64,000 nucleotides of DNA, from positions 5,954,501 through 6,018,500 of the forward strand of contig NC_041005.1 in assembly GCF_004193775.1 (NCBI RefSeq), in the 5' to 3' direction. Positions 10,553-23,299 of this stretch are shown here, one piece after another (the first letter of the stretch is position 1; each line of letters begins with the position of its first letter). The position numbers and the translations under genes were made by a program. The notes below the pieces were generated by a model. It searched no databases. It was not told the origin of the DNA and saw nothing but the letters and a program-made list of their open reading frames with translations. Source of the DNA: Glycine soja. Taxonomy: Eukaryota; Streptophyta; Magnoliopsida; Fabales; Fabaceae.

Positions 10553-13500
10553 ATGTCCAACAATCTGGTTTCAGAGCCGATACCAAGTATGCAGATGGCT
10601 CAACTGGAGCCCCTTATGAACAAGGTTGATTCATCAGGGAGACAGGTGGAAATGGGGCTCTTGGGTCCTGTATCCAGTGATGTTATTGTGTCACAGTCGC
10701 AGGGAACCTCGAATGAGCATGTTGGATTGTTGAGAGCTGTACCTGGTGAAGCAAGTAATCCAGGAATGCATCAAATTCTGTCCGCTAACAAACACTCCAT
10801 GCTAATGGATATACTTCCAAACAGCTCAGGGCCACAGCAGCAGCCAACAACTCCCAAGCGCAAGGCACCGATGGAATTATTGTCCAGTAGCTCCTTTAAC
10901 AAGCGGGTTGCACAGATGGGAAGTAGACCTTGGTTGCAGCAAGTACCTAATGTATCAAATAAAGGTTCTCTGCAGATGCAATCCCCATCACATGCCTCTA
11001 GGACACAACATTTGGCAGCTTCTAGTAAGAGAAAAACGCAGTTGGATAACACTCCCAGTAAATCTGGGACACCTCGGTCCATGAGTTCTAAAAGTCAAAA
11101 TACACAGATGAAGCAGTCCTCCAAGGTTCAAACTGAATCATCTGATAGTGTTAGGTCCAAGATGAGAGAGTCTTTAGCTTCTGCTCTGGCCTTGGTTTGT
11201 CAGCAAGGTAAACTTCAGCTCCCAAACAATAATACACCAAATGATGCTGCCAATAGTCAGGGTAAATTAGAGAACAGCTCTCAATGTGCTGGATCAGCAC
11301 CTGCTTCCATTGATGCTTCACTGGAGCAAAGGAAGGATATTTCTCAATCAGTTAATTCTTCTTTTGCTGATGCTGATTCAGTTGGCAATGTGGTGGGAGA
11401 GCACATGCAAAGTACAGCTTATGAAGATTTTCCAGAAAAATACAAGGACTACGAAGCAGGACCCACAAACACATCAAACAATGAAAGCATACTGAGTTCT
11501 ATGCATGTCTTGAACCGTGATAAGCAAGATTTCCAGTCAAGTTACTTTTTGACTACTGATGCTGTTTCTTTCAGTGACGGTTTCTTTATGAAAGATGATC
11601 TTTTACAGGGAAATGGTCTTTCATGGGTATTATCTGATATGGTCGATGTGGGAAATCAAAGGGAAAGTCAAATTAATATAGAGCAGAGATCAGAACCTGA
11701 GGAATCAGGTGGAGGTTGTAGGGTGGAGGTCCCTTTGCCTAAACTTTTGGCATCAAGAATAGAGGCAGAACTCTTCAAACTGTTTGGAGGTGTGAATAAG
11801 AAGTACAAAGAAAAAGGGAGGTCTCTTTTATTCAATTTAAAAGATCACAATAATCCTGAACTTAGAGAAAGGGTCATGTTTGGTAAAATTCCTCCAGAAC
11901 AATTATGTTCTATGACAGCTGAGGAACTTGCTTCAAAGGAGCTCTCTCAGTGGCGGATAGCCAAGGCTGAGGAGCTTGCTCAAATGGTGGTTTTACCTGA
12001 TTCAGATGTTGATTTTAGACGTTTGGTCAAGAAGACACATAAAGGTGAATTTCAAGTGGAAGTTGAACATGAAGACAATGTCCCTGTGGAGGAGGTTTCA
12101 GGTGGCACAACCTCTGTGGCTCAAAGCCAAACAATAAAAAAGGATGTGGAAGATGCTTCTCCTTCCAAACCTGATGTGAACACTGATGGTGAGAAGGGAA
12201 ATTTACAGAAGGATGATACATTTTCCATTACCATTTCTTCCAACGACGGGGCTGATCCCATGCAAGGGCTTATGACTGATGATGCATTAAAGGACCCTGA
12301 CTTTCTTCCACCTATTGTATCTCTTGATGAATTCATGGAATCTCTTCATTCTGAGCCACCATTTGAAAATTTACCAGTAGAATCTGGGAAAGTGACACCT
12401 ACCTCAGACAAGGATGATTCTGGGGTTGGATCTAAATCTAAATCTGCTGATTTAACACCAAATGAGCAAGCTGATGTCAACGCTGATAATAAGTCTGAGA
12501 AGTTTCAGAGCACGCGTGTGAATTCAGATGCTGAAAAGGAGAAAAAGATTAATGCTGAATCTGGGGCCATTTCTTCTGATGCGGGATACTGTGGGAGTCA
12601 AGCTGACATGAAGTCAACTGATGGTCATACCAAGGAAAGGTCAACTGATGATGTGAAGTCTGCTTCTAGCGATGCTGAGTTGAGAGGCAATCAGTTTCAT
12701 CTGGAAGAGAGATATGGTAATAATAATAGGTACTCAAAGGATGCAGTTCTCACTAAGGGTGAATGCCTCTGGGAGGGAATGCTTCAACCAAATATCTCTA
12801 GCACTCATTCAGTCGTAAGCATCTTTAAGAGGTAGTCTACTTATTGAGTACATCTTTAGCTGTGAACTTTTATGCATGGATTTTGATTGCTCCATTTTTT
12901 TCATTTATTATATGTATGTTGTAGCGAGGATCGTGAACTGAATAGTGTCATTCTTTTTCTTAACCGGATCAGAGTTCATTTTTTCCAAACCCATCCAACT
13001 CTGAAGATAATTTGGTTCATAGTTATCAAGAGAAACTGAACCATATTATCTTTAGAGTTGGACTGGTTTGGGTGGTGGACCACTTGCCATTATCTTTAGA
13101 GTACTTCTTCAGTGATTTTTTCTGATCTTACATTAATATTCTTTGTGAAGTGGTGAGAAAACTGCTGCTGAAGACTGGCCTGGGTTTCTTGAGATCAAGG
13201 GAAGGGTGCGATGTGATGCATTTGAGAAATTTCTGCAAGACCTTCGACAGTCCAGAAGTCGGGCAATCATGGTATCTCAAGTTTCCTTTTGTTGTGCTAG
13301 AGCTAGATTTGAATATTGTCTGTTGATCTCACCACCATCCATAAAGAAAACAAAAAAGGGAAAAAATGTTGCAGTTTGATGCTATTTCATTTTTTAATTG
13401 CATGTTTAAAATATCTTGAGTTATACAATTTGGTTGTTTCTTTTCCCTTGCTGATAAGGGGGCAGTGACGTGGTTGGGGGGTTGTCAAGGAATGACGCAA

Positions 13501-15103
13501 AGTTTTTAAGACTGGCAGGATGAGGTAGAAATTGTGTTATGAAACCATGAATATGTGTTATGGTGGTAGAAATTGAATATTTGGATTTAGATTTTTTTAA
13601 AAAAATGTTACTGTTAGAATATGTATTACGAGATTGAATTGATTTTGGTAAATATAATATGATAGCTGGTGACCGGAACTAATTTCTCATCCTTTATGCG
13701 ATTGTCTCCAGGCTACGAAAATTTCTATATCTATATATAGATATATAGATATAGATATATAATATTTTGACAAAAAATGAAAAATGGGGCTAAAAAACTC
13801 AAGAATGAGTTCTATATTAAAAATAATGCAAAAAATGTCCCGAAACTTCTCTTATTTTAGTTGGAGACCAAACTGACTGTGTTTTGATGTGATGCATGGG
13901 ACCATAAGAATGTGAATACGCTTCATGGCTTGAGTCAGACCACTTGCCTTTTGATGTTATAGTACCTTTTCTGAAGGAAATCTGTATAACTAATGAGAAA
14001 CTTTCTTTTTGGGCTAAGTAAAATTAAATGTTTCTCTGTATTGCAGGTTTCACATTTCGTTTCCAAAGAGTCGGATGATCAATCAACTCTCAGTGAGGTA
14101 ATGATAATAATGTTAGTTTGGTTCTCATGTCTACTTTTTAGCGGCGGATTGTTTTTGATATATATGATGCTTTTGCATGCAGGTGGCTGACTCGTACGTT
14201 TTGGACGAGAGAGTAGGGTTTGCTGAGCCTGCCCCTGGAGTTGAACTTTACTTTTGTCCACCTCATAATAAAACAGTTGAAATGCTCTGCAACATAATTC
14301 CAAAGGAACAAATTGAGGAAGTTAATTCTATTGATAATGGCCTAATTGGTATTATTGTATGGAGAAAAACTAATTTAACTTCGTCTATATCACCCACCAC
14401 TGAATCACATCACAAACATAGCTCTAAAAGACAATACTTCAGTAGGAGACAGCAAGATATAAATATGAATGCCAATTCTACCCTTAAAGCAGTGCCCTCT
14501 ATGGGTGTTAAGATGACTGAGAATGATGATGATGACGTGCCTCCCGGATTTGGGCCACCAGTGGCCCAAGTGGAGGATGACCTGTCAGAGTTTAGTTTCT
14601 GTTCAAATCCATCACACTTGGGTCAAAAACCAATGGGGTCATCAAATGTGGTCCCATTACACCCGGTTAACCCAGCTCCACCATGCCCTGCAGAACAAAT
14701 GAGGGAACTTGTACACAAATATGGGCAAAACAAACCAAATGTACCTTCGATAAACTGGCAGGATAAATTTGGGGGAACAATTCAACCCTGGAATGATGAT
14801 GATGATGACATACCTGAATGGCAGCCCCAAAACTCCCAGAATCAGTTTCCTCCCCAACAGACAATGCACAACTTTCATCTTAGACCTCACATTTTGAATC
14901 AATCATTTCCGGGTTCACAGCAACAGCCAATCATGACACCACAATATCTGCAACCCCCAATGAATGTGACCCATGGCCAACGAAATTTTGACCCTCAGGG
15001 GGTTCCTTCTCCACAGGGTAGCAACCTACAGCCAAGAGGTGGACCACCCTATGCGCAAGGCACTACCTGGCCTCAACATGCGTCTAGCAGTACAGGATAT
15101 TAG
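10553..15103 (+). CDS. TFIIS central-domain plus SPOC-domain protein (nuclear, transcription-associated)
   Basis: Five coding exons: 10553-12831, 13151-13271, 14047-14097, 14183-15103, preceded by the leader exon; total 1123 residues. The junction AAGAG|GTAG to GAAG|T restores a serine in IFK-S-GEKTA, the expected family sequence, so the apparent stop at 12833 is intronic. Residues about 390-505 are a TFIIS central (TFS2M) domain: LLASRIEAELFKLFGGV, RSLLFNLKDHNNPELRERV and MTAEELASKELSQWR. Residues about 738-880 are a SPOC domain running from LWEGMLQPNISS through WPGFLEIKGRVRCDAFEKFL to GLIGIIVWRK. The tail has DDDDVPPGFGPP and DDDDIPEWQPQ and is proline/glutamine-rich. In animals the same pair of domains occurs in PHF3/DIDO-type proteins, where SPOC binds the phosphorylated RNA polymerase II tail; a similar role here is inference. 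There is no PHD finger. Arabidopsis relatives, as I recall: At5g11430, At5g25520, At2g25640. Confidence 0.9.
12985..13071. repeat. 35-bp inverted repeat (hairpin) in SPOC intron 12832-13150
   Basis: The left arm 12985-13019 (CCAAACCCATCC...TTTGGTTCA) is the reverse complement of the right arm 13037-13071 (TGAACCATATT...GGTTTGG) with four mismatches in 35, around a 17-base loop. Part of the right arm (ATTATCTTTAGAGT) recurs once more at about 13089-13102. It could be a small foldback transposon or a structured intronic element; nothing shows that it is a small-RNA precursor. Confidence 0.8.
13725..13762. repeat. Short ATATCT/TAGATA microsatellite in SPOC intron
   Basis: Degenerate (TATC/GATA)-rich run in the intron 13272-14046. 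Confidence 0.8.
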
Positions 15104-16191
15104 TTTCTTTCAGTAAAGTTTAGTTTCCTCTTTCATATACTGTAGTATGTAAGCTTATTGTAAGGTGTCGAGCTATTTTTTTTTTTCTGTAGCATCAATA
15201 CCTCGTAGATCAAACAAATGAACATTTTTCTCTTGTTTTAGTTTTGCCAGCAGTAGGTGTTACGTTGAATATATACGAGGGCAAAACAATTTTCCATGCT
15301 TTAGTTTTTACCGTAGTTTTAAATTTCCATAGTGCTTTCGTTACTTTGTCTGTTTTATATAACATTGCAACATGCATACTATATGTTTGGGAAGCAGTTG
15401 AATTTAATGCCAATAAACTTTCAAATGAAAGTTACAATATATAGTTTTGAAATTTTTGTATTGTAATGCATAATTTTTTGGTTCATCAGTATGATTTAAA
15501 TGCTAATCCAAACACATATATTACGGTCTTTGTATTACTCGTAGTCGTACGTACCTTGCTTGATCCTTGGGATATTTGCTTAAATTTTGATGTAAAAAGT
15601 GTTTTCAACGAGACTATTTTGGTATTTTTCTTCTTTGATAAGGAATCTCGTGAATTCTGCACCAATCAACGTGCACGTTTGAAAGTCAAGGAGAAAGGTA
15701 TAGTCGTGGTTTATGTGAATAACGTAAAATGGCTCGTATTTTGCCTATTTTTTCTGGTACGAATAAGTATTACTCTCAATAAACAACAAAAATGACGTGC
15801 TAGAATCATTTTACCGGAGTTTAGTATCGCGAGAGGTTCTGGGCATCCATGTATCTGAATCAACACGTGGCCCAGATGCGATTCTGAATATTACCATTAA
15901 AGCAAAGAAAAGAAAAATGAAACTACAGCATCATTGTCTTGTTTACAACCCAAAATACCTTTGCACAAGATGTATGAACAAACTTCCTTTCGACTGCTAC
16001 ATGCAATTTAGAACCTATTGTATATACGTCTTTAGCGAAGAATTACAACAATGAGAAGGACCCATATACTATAAATCGTTGAGGAAAAAAACACAAATGA
16101 TGAAAAAGAAAACCAAGGATCACCTATGCGAATATGAGAAACATCAAATAGGCATGGAGATAGATGACAACATTAATTCAAAGGAGCAAAG
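15104..16191. other. Convergent 3' ends of the SPOC and DnaJ genes
   Basis: Both flanking genes end into this stretch, so it should hold their 3' UTRs and terminators. Two open frames (15466-15795 and 15797-16054, +) show no domain I recognise and have UTR-like composition. I do not call a gene. Confidence 0.5.
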
Positions 16192-18015
16192 TCAACTTCC
16201 CAGTGCTCGTTTGAGTCCTGCTCGTTGCTCATGGGTCAACCTTGTTGGAAACTTCACATCAAATTTGATCCTCAAATCACCCCTATGACCAGGCTCCTTT
16301 GTTATTGGCATCCCTTCATTTGCTACACTCATCTCATAACCAGGGCTCACTATGTCACTGACTGGGATACTCAAACTGCGTCCATCAAGTGCCGTGAGAT
16401 TTATTGTGGTTCCTCCAATGGCCTCTGCCAGTGACACCCTTTTGCTCACAATGAGGTCATTGCAATCTCTCTTGAACAAATCATGAGGCTTCTCATCAAT
16501 CACAAACACAAGGTCTGCTGCCAGTTGATTTGGTTGCTGATTCCCTTTTCCCGGGAATGTAATCTTTGTCCCTTTCTTCCAACCCGGCTTCACATCAATG
16601 GTTAGTATCTCTGTTTCCGGAATTGCTTGCCTGCAATTTTTGCCATCATAACCTTAGAAGGTCATTGTAAAAATATTTACATCCTCAACTACTTAGAAAT
16701 CATTAGGATTGACTTTTATGCCATAATTTATCATTTATAGTAAGAGTCTAACAATCATATATTGTCATTCAATCACAAATCATCAAAAGTCAACAAACTT
16801 TATCATGAATGATCTACTTACTTTGACTTGAAAACAACATTAAAATGGGAATATAGAGGTTAGTAAGATAATTGTACTTACCCGTTAACATCCACGACAC
16901 TCCTTGAGATCTTCATTTTCCTGGTAGATCCAGAGTATAACTCCTCCAAACTACAAGCTAGTTTGGTCTCCACTGGTGGTGGCTTCTTTGGCATGTTCCC
17001 CCGTCCTGTTCCTGTACTATACGTTCGAAAATTATTGTCAGTTGCACTGAATCCACCAAATGTTGTTGCCCCTCCATCAGATGGGAACCTCTTGGACCTT
17101 CCTGGCCCTGATGATCCAAATCCAAAAGGGCTACTTCCAAAGAATTCTGCAAATATATCCTCTGCGTTTCTGGGATTAAACCCACTTGATGCCGGTTCAT
17201 TACCTGGTGGTGGCCTATCTTTCAGCCCTTCCTCTCCATACTGATCATAAACCACCCTCTTTTGTGGGTCGCTCAGTACCTGAATTCACACAAAAAAATT
17301 TCTCAATTTTTTTTCTTCACAATCCAACCCCATTAAATCTCAAATTTGCAGTTAATAACAAACTATTAAAATTGTAATTGCACCAAAACAAGTACTACTT
17401 TTTTATTATATTCTAGCATTGCACAAAACTATAAGATAGTTTTTTTTTAAGCATGGATTTGGATAAGGGAACTCAATCTCAAGCAAAAAAACTGACAATA
17501 ATAACTGAGTGTCATAAAGCTCTCATTTCTTTAGAAGTTCACATGTAATCATTCAATTTATGACACCACACTTTGATACAGAATCCACACAGAACGACTC
17601 TCTCAAATTTTGTCACCATGAGTATAAAATCACCGATGTGCCTTGCACAATCATATTGACGCAATTCTAACCTTTTAAAAAAAATGAAATAACCGTGTAA
17701 TAAGAAACAAAAGGGGTGAAAATTTCATTGTTCTTTCTTTATTTTTTCCTTCCCTATTCCCGCTAACCATATTATTTCAGATGTTATCAAATTCTAATGG
17801 CTAAACAGACATTAAAAGAAGATAAAAAACGATGGGAAAAGGTTTCTTGCTTCGTAAGCCTCAGAGATCTGTTTGAAAGTTGCTTCTGCTTCTTTTTTGT
17901 TGGTGGGGTTCTTGTCAGGGTGCCATTTCATGGCCAACTTTCTGTACGCTTTCTTCAGATCATCCTCCGAAGCATTTCTGTTAACCTTCAGCACATTGTA
18001 GTAATCCAAACCCAT
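16192..18015 (-). CDS. Class II (DNAJB-type) cytosolic DnaJ co-chaperone
   Basis: Three exons on the minus strand: 18015-17851, 17279-16882 and 16630-16192; they sum to exactly 333 residues, the usual length for DNAJB1/13-like plant proteins. Residues 1-70 are the J domain, with the Hsp70-stimulating WHPDKNP motif (HPD intact). A Gly/Phe-rich linker follows ([16 protein letters not shown]), then two C-terminal peptide-binding domains ([51 protein letters not shown]). There is no zinc-finger CxxCxGxG repeat, which excludes class I. There is no targeting peptide, so the cytosol is likely. The role is to deliver clients to Hsp70 and stimulate its ATPase. The first intron (17280-17850) seems to use a GC donor. 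An Arabidopsis relative, as I recall, is At5g25530. Confidence 0.93.
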
Positions 18016-18355
18016 GTTTTATTTTTCTTTTTCCAACAAAAACTCGAATATTGCAATTGTTACAATAAGAATCCGGACTCCAAAATACAAAACCTTCAAA
18101 CTTATACTCTTTTCATGGACACCCGATTACGAATTTCAACCCTTCTTCCATCAAAGTTTAAAACTTCCTTGGAGGGTCAATTGAATATGTGAGCTGACAT
18201 GAAAAGAGAACAAGCATTGCTTAATCAAATCAAATGACAACAATTCAGAAATAATCCGGAAAATTGCAATTGATGTTGTCGGATTGTAGCGTTCAACGGT
18301 CTGCTATTGTTGAATAGAAAAAAATTTGAATGCAACGCCACCGTTGGAAGTGCAC

Positions 18356-18363
18356 GAATATTC
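18356..18363. promoter_or_regulatory. Candidate heat-shock element upstream of the DnaJ gene
   Basis: GAATATTC gives two inverted nGAAn units, the core heat-shock element, about 340 bp upstream of the DnaJ ATG. A pyrimidine-rich TTCTTTTC follows. The motif is short and could be chance; the support is its position next to a chaperone gene. Confidence 0.3.
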
Positions 18364-18578
18364 TTTTCTTTTCAACAGACCAAAAACTCGTTGAAATTAA
18401 ACGGAAAATTTAGGATCATCGAAATCGACGACAATAACTGTGACCGAGAGCGACGGGAGATACGTACGGAAGTAAACTCTCAAATTTGTCCACAGCATAT
18501 ATACGTATTATTTGTTGAAAATGAATAGCTCTAAAATCTTTAAATTATAATGATTAGTTATGTTCATTGCTATTAATA

Positions 18579-20138
18579 TAATAAATAGTCAATTTTTGTC
18601 CTTAAATATGTAATTTGTGGATAAAGGATTGAAAATACAAAATTTAGTCCTTGAATAATCAAAAGTAAGATAAATATATCAGGCCCTACTCGTCACCGTT
18701 AATAATCACCGTTAATAAAATAGCCTAAATAAGATACACACAAATTTGTCACTGAAATGACTGGTAACATGGTCATTTCTAATTGTCAGCATAGGAACAT
18801 ATTTGTCATATAATATTTTTTTTTTTTTTACTTTTCATCTCCCCACCTTCTGACAATATGTGTCTTTGAAAGATAAAAATACAAAATTTAATCTCCGAAA
18901 GTATAAAAAAATACGATAAATATATCCGGACGTTAATAGTAGATTATGACTAATTGTTATAATTTAAAAAAATTTATAATGATTATGACAAAAGGATCAA
19001 ATTAATAATTTAATATTTTTTTTAACTTAACTCATCTTAAATAACAAACAAAAGTCAATGTACATTTAAAATTTTCGATTTGATTGTTAACTCAAATTCA
19101 GTTCATAGAATTAAGGTTAAAGAGGTAAAAGTAAAAAAATAAAATATAATAAATAATTATTTTTGTATTTGCTTTATTAACTTTAAATTAATGATAAAAA
19201 CTCGTAAATTAAATTGAGTCTAAAAGAAAAAAAAATACTCATTTTATAAACTCGTAAATAATTTTTTATGAAAGGTTCAAGTAAAAAAAATGTTTATTAT
19301 AAATCATTATAGTTAAATTAGATCCATAAATAATTTTTAGGAAAAATTACAATTACAATGATACTTTTAATTTGTAAAAAACACTCACCTTCTTTGGAAT
19401 GATTTTTTTTTCAAGGTTATGATTTTTTAAATGACCAGTCAATAAAAATTAATTGTGTATGATTTAAAAAAAATTAATTTAAAAATCCACAAACTTTTAT
19501 TATAATTTATAATTTGATGTCATTACATATACTAATAGACATTCATATTTTATTATGAAAATTAAAAATAATAATTAAATAAATAGTGTTTGATTAAATC
19601 AAAATAATGATTTTCTTATCATTTTACAGTAAAAAAAATTCTTTTTTTCCTCTCTTGATAGCTTAAAAATTATATAACGGAAACAAACACTTATCAGTGT
19701 GATATAGCTCTCCCAAAATTTTGTCTCAATCATTATAAATTTTTTCAAATTATAATAATTAGTCACAATCTACTATTAATGTCCGGACATATTTATTGCA
19801 CTTTTTATACTTTTAGGGACTAAATTTTATATTTTCATCTTTTAGGGACACATTTGTGAACAGAGAGTGGGAAAACGAAAAGTAAAAAAAATATTGTATG
19901 ACAAATATGTTCCTATACTAGCAATTAGAGATGACCACGTTGATAATCATTTTAGGGACAAATGCGTCCCTTTGTGCTACATAAATTATTTTATTAACGG
20001 TGATAGACGGAAGTTAACACCGCCTATATTTGTTGCATTTTCTACACTTTCGGGGACTAAATTTTATATCTTCATCTTTTCAGGGACACATTTATCCGTG
20101 AATTACACATTTAAGGACAAAAATGACTATTTACCCTA
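18579..20138. mobile_element. Foldback / MULE-like element with about 410-bp terminal inverted repeats
   Basis: The left arm (about 18581-18990) and the reverse complement of the right arm (about 19723-20138) share a long colinear string. It includes AAATAGTCA-TTTTTGTCCTTAAAT, the AAAATTTAGTCC block, CACCGTTAATAAAATA, GGAACATATTTGTCAT, and GTCCGGAC-TTAATAGTAGATT. The centre (about 730 bp) is AT-rich with no gene. Long inverted ends without an internal transposase suggest a non-autonomous Mutator-like or foldback transposon. No clear 9-bp target duplication is visible, so the class is inferred. It starts about 570 bp upstream of the DnaJ ATG. Confidence 0.8.
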
Positions 20139-20780
20139 AAAATAAATGTATACAAAATTTACGATTAAATCAAAATTGGAAATTTTTTAAAATGTGAAAA
20201 CTAACCAACTAAGCTACATTTTTTAATAATAAAGATTATGTTTCACAAAATACTTAAGTTAATTTTTAGTTTTTTTACTAGCTAAAAAACTTATTTGACG
20301 ATTTGGCAAATAATTTTTTTAATAGTTTTCAGTATTTTTTGAAACACTACTTGAAGTAGTGTTTTTTGAAAACATTATCTTTTAAATTTTTATATTTTTT
20401 TTAATTTTTATCTTCAATATATTTATTCAATTTTCTAAGTAAATTTTTTTAAATAAATTATAATTTTATTATTGTTCTGTTATTTTATATTTTTTTAATT
20501 ATATATTTAAACAATTAATTTTATTAAATAGTTATATTTTAATAAGCTAACTTCGCAAGCTTTTCAACTAATTTTATTAAAACATCGGAATGAATATAAT
20601 TAAATATGTTCATGATGCACATTATTTGTAACTACATGATAATGAGTATGAACTAAAGAATCTGAATACTTTATTCTTTTTTTGTTTTTTTATACTCCAA
20701 GTTTTTAATTTTATTAACATAGATTCTTTAATTAAAAGTAAAATTATTCCAAAAATAGAATAAACTATTCTAACCAAAAT

Positions 20781-20820
<40 letters not shown>

Positions 20821-22211
20821 TGAGATCTTAAGTGAAAACAATTGTACATATATTGTCTGAACTAATTTCTTATTTTATAAACAAGAACTGTAATCAAGTT
20901 GGTTTTTTCAGTTAAAAAATATGAATTTTGGTCGATTGATAATTTATTTGCATTATCATGTAAGTTCTGCTGAAACTTACGCACGATGTATATTAAGCAC
21001 ACAATCCATTGTAGAAAAAAATACCATACGTTTGTAATTTTAATTATTATCACTCTTGTTATGTCAAATAATAAAGACAAAAGTCTCATTCAAAAGTAAA
21101 TCCTTTTAATAATACAAAGTTAACAAATTCATATTGTTTAGTCATACATAATAAAGCCTTCTTCATTTTTTTTTACAATAACAATAATAAGAACTTTAGG
21201 ATCCTATATAAATTATCCAAACTCTCCAGTAGCTTGTTCACTAATGTTATTCTACCTGTTTCCTTGTTTTTAGAAAATCATATATATATATATGAAATGA
21301 TTAAATTATATCGGTGTAAGTTTGATGATTATTATATCATTTTTATAATCTGATATAAAATATAATTTTTATTTATCCAATTATTGAATTATATCTATAT
21401 ATTTCTAAGATTATATATATTAAATTTTATCAAAATTGAAAAATAATAAAAAGGTAATCAAATAATTTATATTTTAAAATATTTATATTAAATTAATTTT
21501 AATCTATAAGAATAAAGTGATAAATAATTTTGAATTAATATAAAATTTTGCACATACTATCTATGTGAAATAAATAATAAATTTTAAAAAAATATTATTC
21601 AATTAAAAGTTATAAAATAATATAATAATTGTTAAATAAATCAGCTGTATCTTTTATTCCAGGTAATTATTCGTCTAAAAGAAATTTTAATCATTATTTA
21701 TTTATTTATATATTTTTTAAAACAAAGAACGAAGGGGTAGTCATGGGTCTAATCCAACTTGAACCTGATCTGATCGGGTAAAAAAAAATTAAAATTAATA
21801 AAGGAAATTTGTAATATGTGAAAACACTCAGTTATTGTAAAAAAATGACAGCAAAAATCTACATCATACAACTATGCATCAAGATTACTAGTTAGTTGAT
21901 ACTTGATAGTCTCATTTACATGTACTTAATTTTATTATAAGCTTGACCATTCAAATAAATATAAAGGATTTATATTTTTGGTTCTCCTTTCTTACGTCAA
22001 CCAAATGTTCTCACAAGATACAATATATACATACTGTAAGAAATGTCACTTATTGTTATTGCGTAAAAGGAATTAAGAGAGGTCAATAGAATTGTCGCTT
22101 ATTGACTTGTATTATATCCCCATTGCAAAATCTCTAAAGTATTTCACAAAGAACAGTGCAGATAGACAACCAGATACTTGCAATAACAATTGACAAGTGA
22201 AAATCACTTTC
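20139..22211. other. AT-rich intergenic spacer
   Basis: No gene is supported. It holds an AT microsatellite and, from about 21290, sequence related to 25230-25420 that belongs to the CID-locus duplication. Confidence 0.55.
20783..20817. repeat. (AT)n microsatellite
   Basis: Uninterrupted dinucleotide run of about 34 bp. Confidence 0.95.
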
Positions 22212-23292
22212 ATTTAGTTTTCTGTTTTCCATTTTACTATCTTTTTTGGTCTTTCATTTCATACAAGTGAAAGCGGCACAATTAATGGCCCACAGCACAA
22301 GTAACATAAGGCGCAGCTTGCTTAGAACTATACAAACCACAAAAAAAACGAACCATGTATATGTGTGCTGTCCATAGTAAACTTAATTCCCTATTTGTAC
22401 ACTTTTGCACCAATGTGAGTTGCAAATTTACTCACTTGTTAGTTGAAGCAGAATCAGCTGCAGGTGCAGATTCTGAAACATTATCGATATCCTGTGTCTC
22501 AGAAGACTCATCACACTCAAACTGTAAGGTGAAAAAAATTACCGGTCAGAAAGTGTAACATAGAGAAGTATTGTGCACATTGCACATAAAATTGAATAAT
22601 TCCTTTATGCTGTTGTGAAATGACCCAGACTCCAAAAGTACTCAGCTCCTATATATGCTGGTGTTTGAGCAATTACGAAATTCTAGGGAGTATTGCTATC
22701 ATTTTAACTTCTCGTTATCATTTGCAAATATATCGGAGAACATAACAAATATTCTCCCTTGCATCAGGTTCTTCCAAGCAGTGACATGTATGAAAACACA
22801 ATAGATCACACGAAAAGTTAAAATACACACGCAGTGTATGAAAACACCAAAGGCCACACAAAAAAATGGACAGTATTATGCATTAGAGAAGACAAAAGGC
22901 ATCTTTAAAAAGAGAAAGACTAACCACTAAAACAAAGGAAGAAGGAAGACATGAAATATGAAGAAACAAATTTAGAGGGAAAACAGAATTCCATAACTTA
23001 AACTTTGCCTTTGGCAATCTCAAAATAATCACTTTGTAGGGTTTAGCAAACATAAGATGAAAATCTTTGCTTCCATGCAATGCAACCTGAAGATGACAAT
23101 CTATAAGTAGAAAAAACAGATTGGGGATTTCCACTCATCAGCATCATACCATATCCAGTGATTCATTCAAAAAATACTACTACTGCATATAAAGGCACAA
23201 AAGTTATAGATAATATAAAAACCTTGAAAAATAAAAAAGATTAATTACCTCAAGATGGTTTTATATGAGTTGGTGTTACTTGGTGCCCAATT
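21290..23292 (-). repeat. Segmental duplication, copy A (CID locus)
   Basis: Colinear with 25230-28735. Shared blocks are ATTATATCATTTTTATAAT-T near 21330/25255; TTTCATACAAGTGAAAGC-GC and the following 3' UTR near 22257/26757; AGAGGGAAAACAGAATTCCA near 22973/27592; and TTTTATATGA-TTGGTGTTAC near 23260/28703. Copy A is shorter because about 770 bp holding the CUE exon and 5' exon are missing at about 23255. Confidence 0.8.
22432..23255 (-). pseudogene. CID5/CID6-like pseudogene copy A, CUE exon deleted
   Basis: Only the terminal exon survives: 22521-22432 reads FECDESSETQDIDNVSESAP onward to a stop after STNK, in an intact frame behind a good TTACAG acceptor. At 23250-23255 the minus strand keeps CTTGAG|GTAATT, the end of the lost exon with a normal GT donor, directly fused to promoter-side sequence that in copy B lies about 770 bp further upstream. 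A single internal deletion therefore removed the PAM2 and CUE coding region. No protein is expected. Confidence 0.7.
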
Positions 23293-23299
23293 AAACGAT

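Noticed and set aside
12833..12835. Apparent stop codon ending the large SPOC exon
   Set aside because: A donor two bases earlier (AAGAG|GTAG) joins to GAAG|T and restores the conserved S-GEK sequence, so the stop is intronic.
15466..16054. Two adjacent open frames between the SPOC and DnaJ genes
   Set aside because: No recognisable domain, UTR-like base composition, and convergent flanking genes; most likely 3' UTR sequence.
16225..17244. Plus-strand open frames over the DnaJ exons
   Set aside because: Antisense shadows; the minus strand carries conserved DnaJ motifs and consistent splice phases.
22883..23134. 83-codon minus-strand open frame in CID copy A
   Set aside because: Lies in the intron/UTR part of the duplication; the matching region of copy B is not open in the same way.
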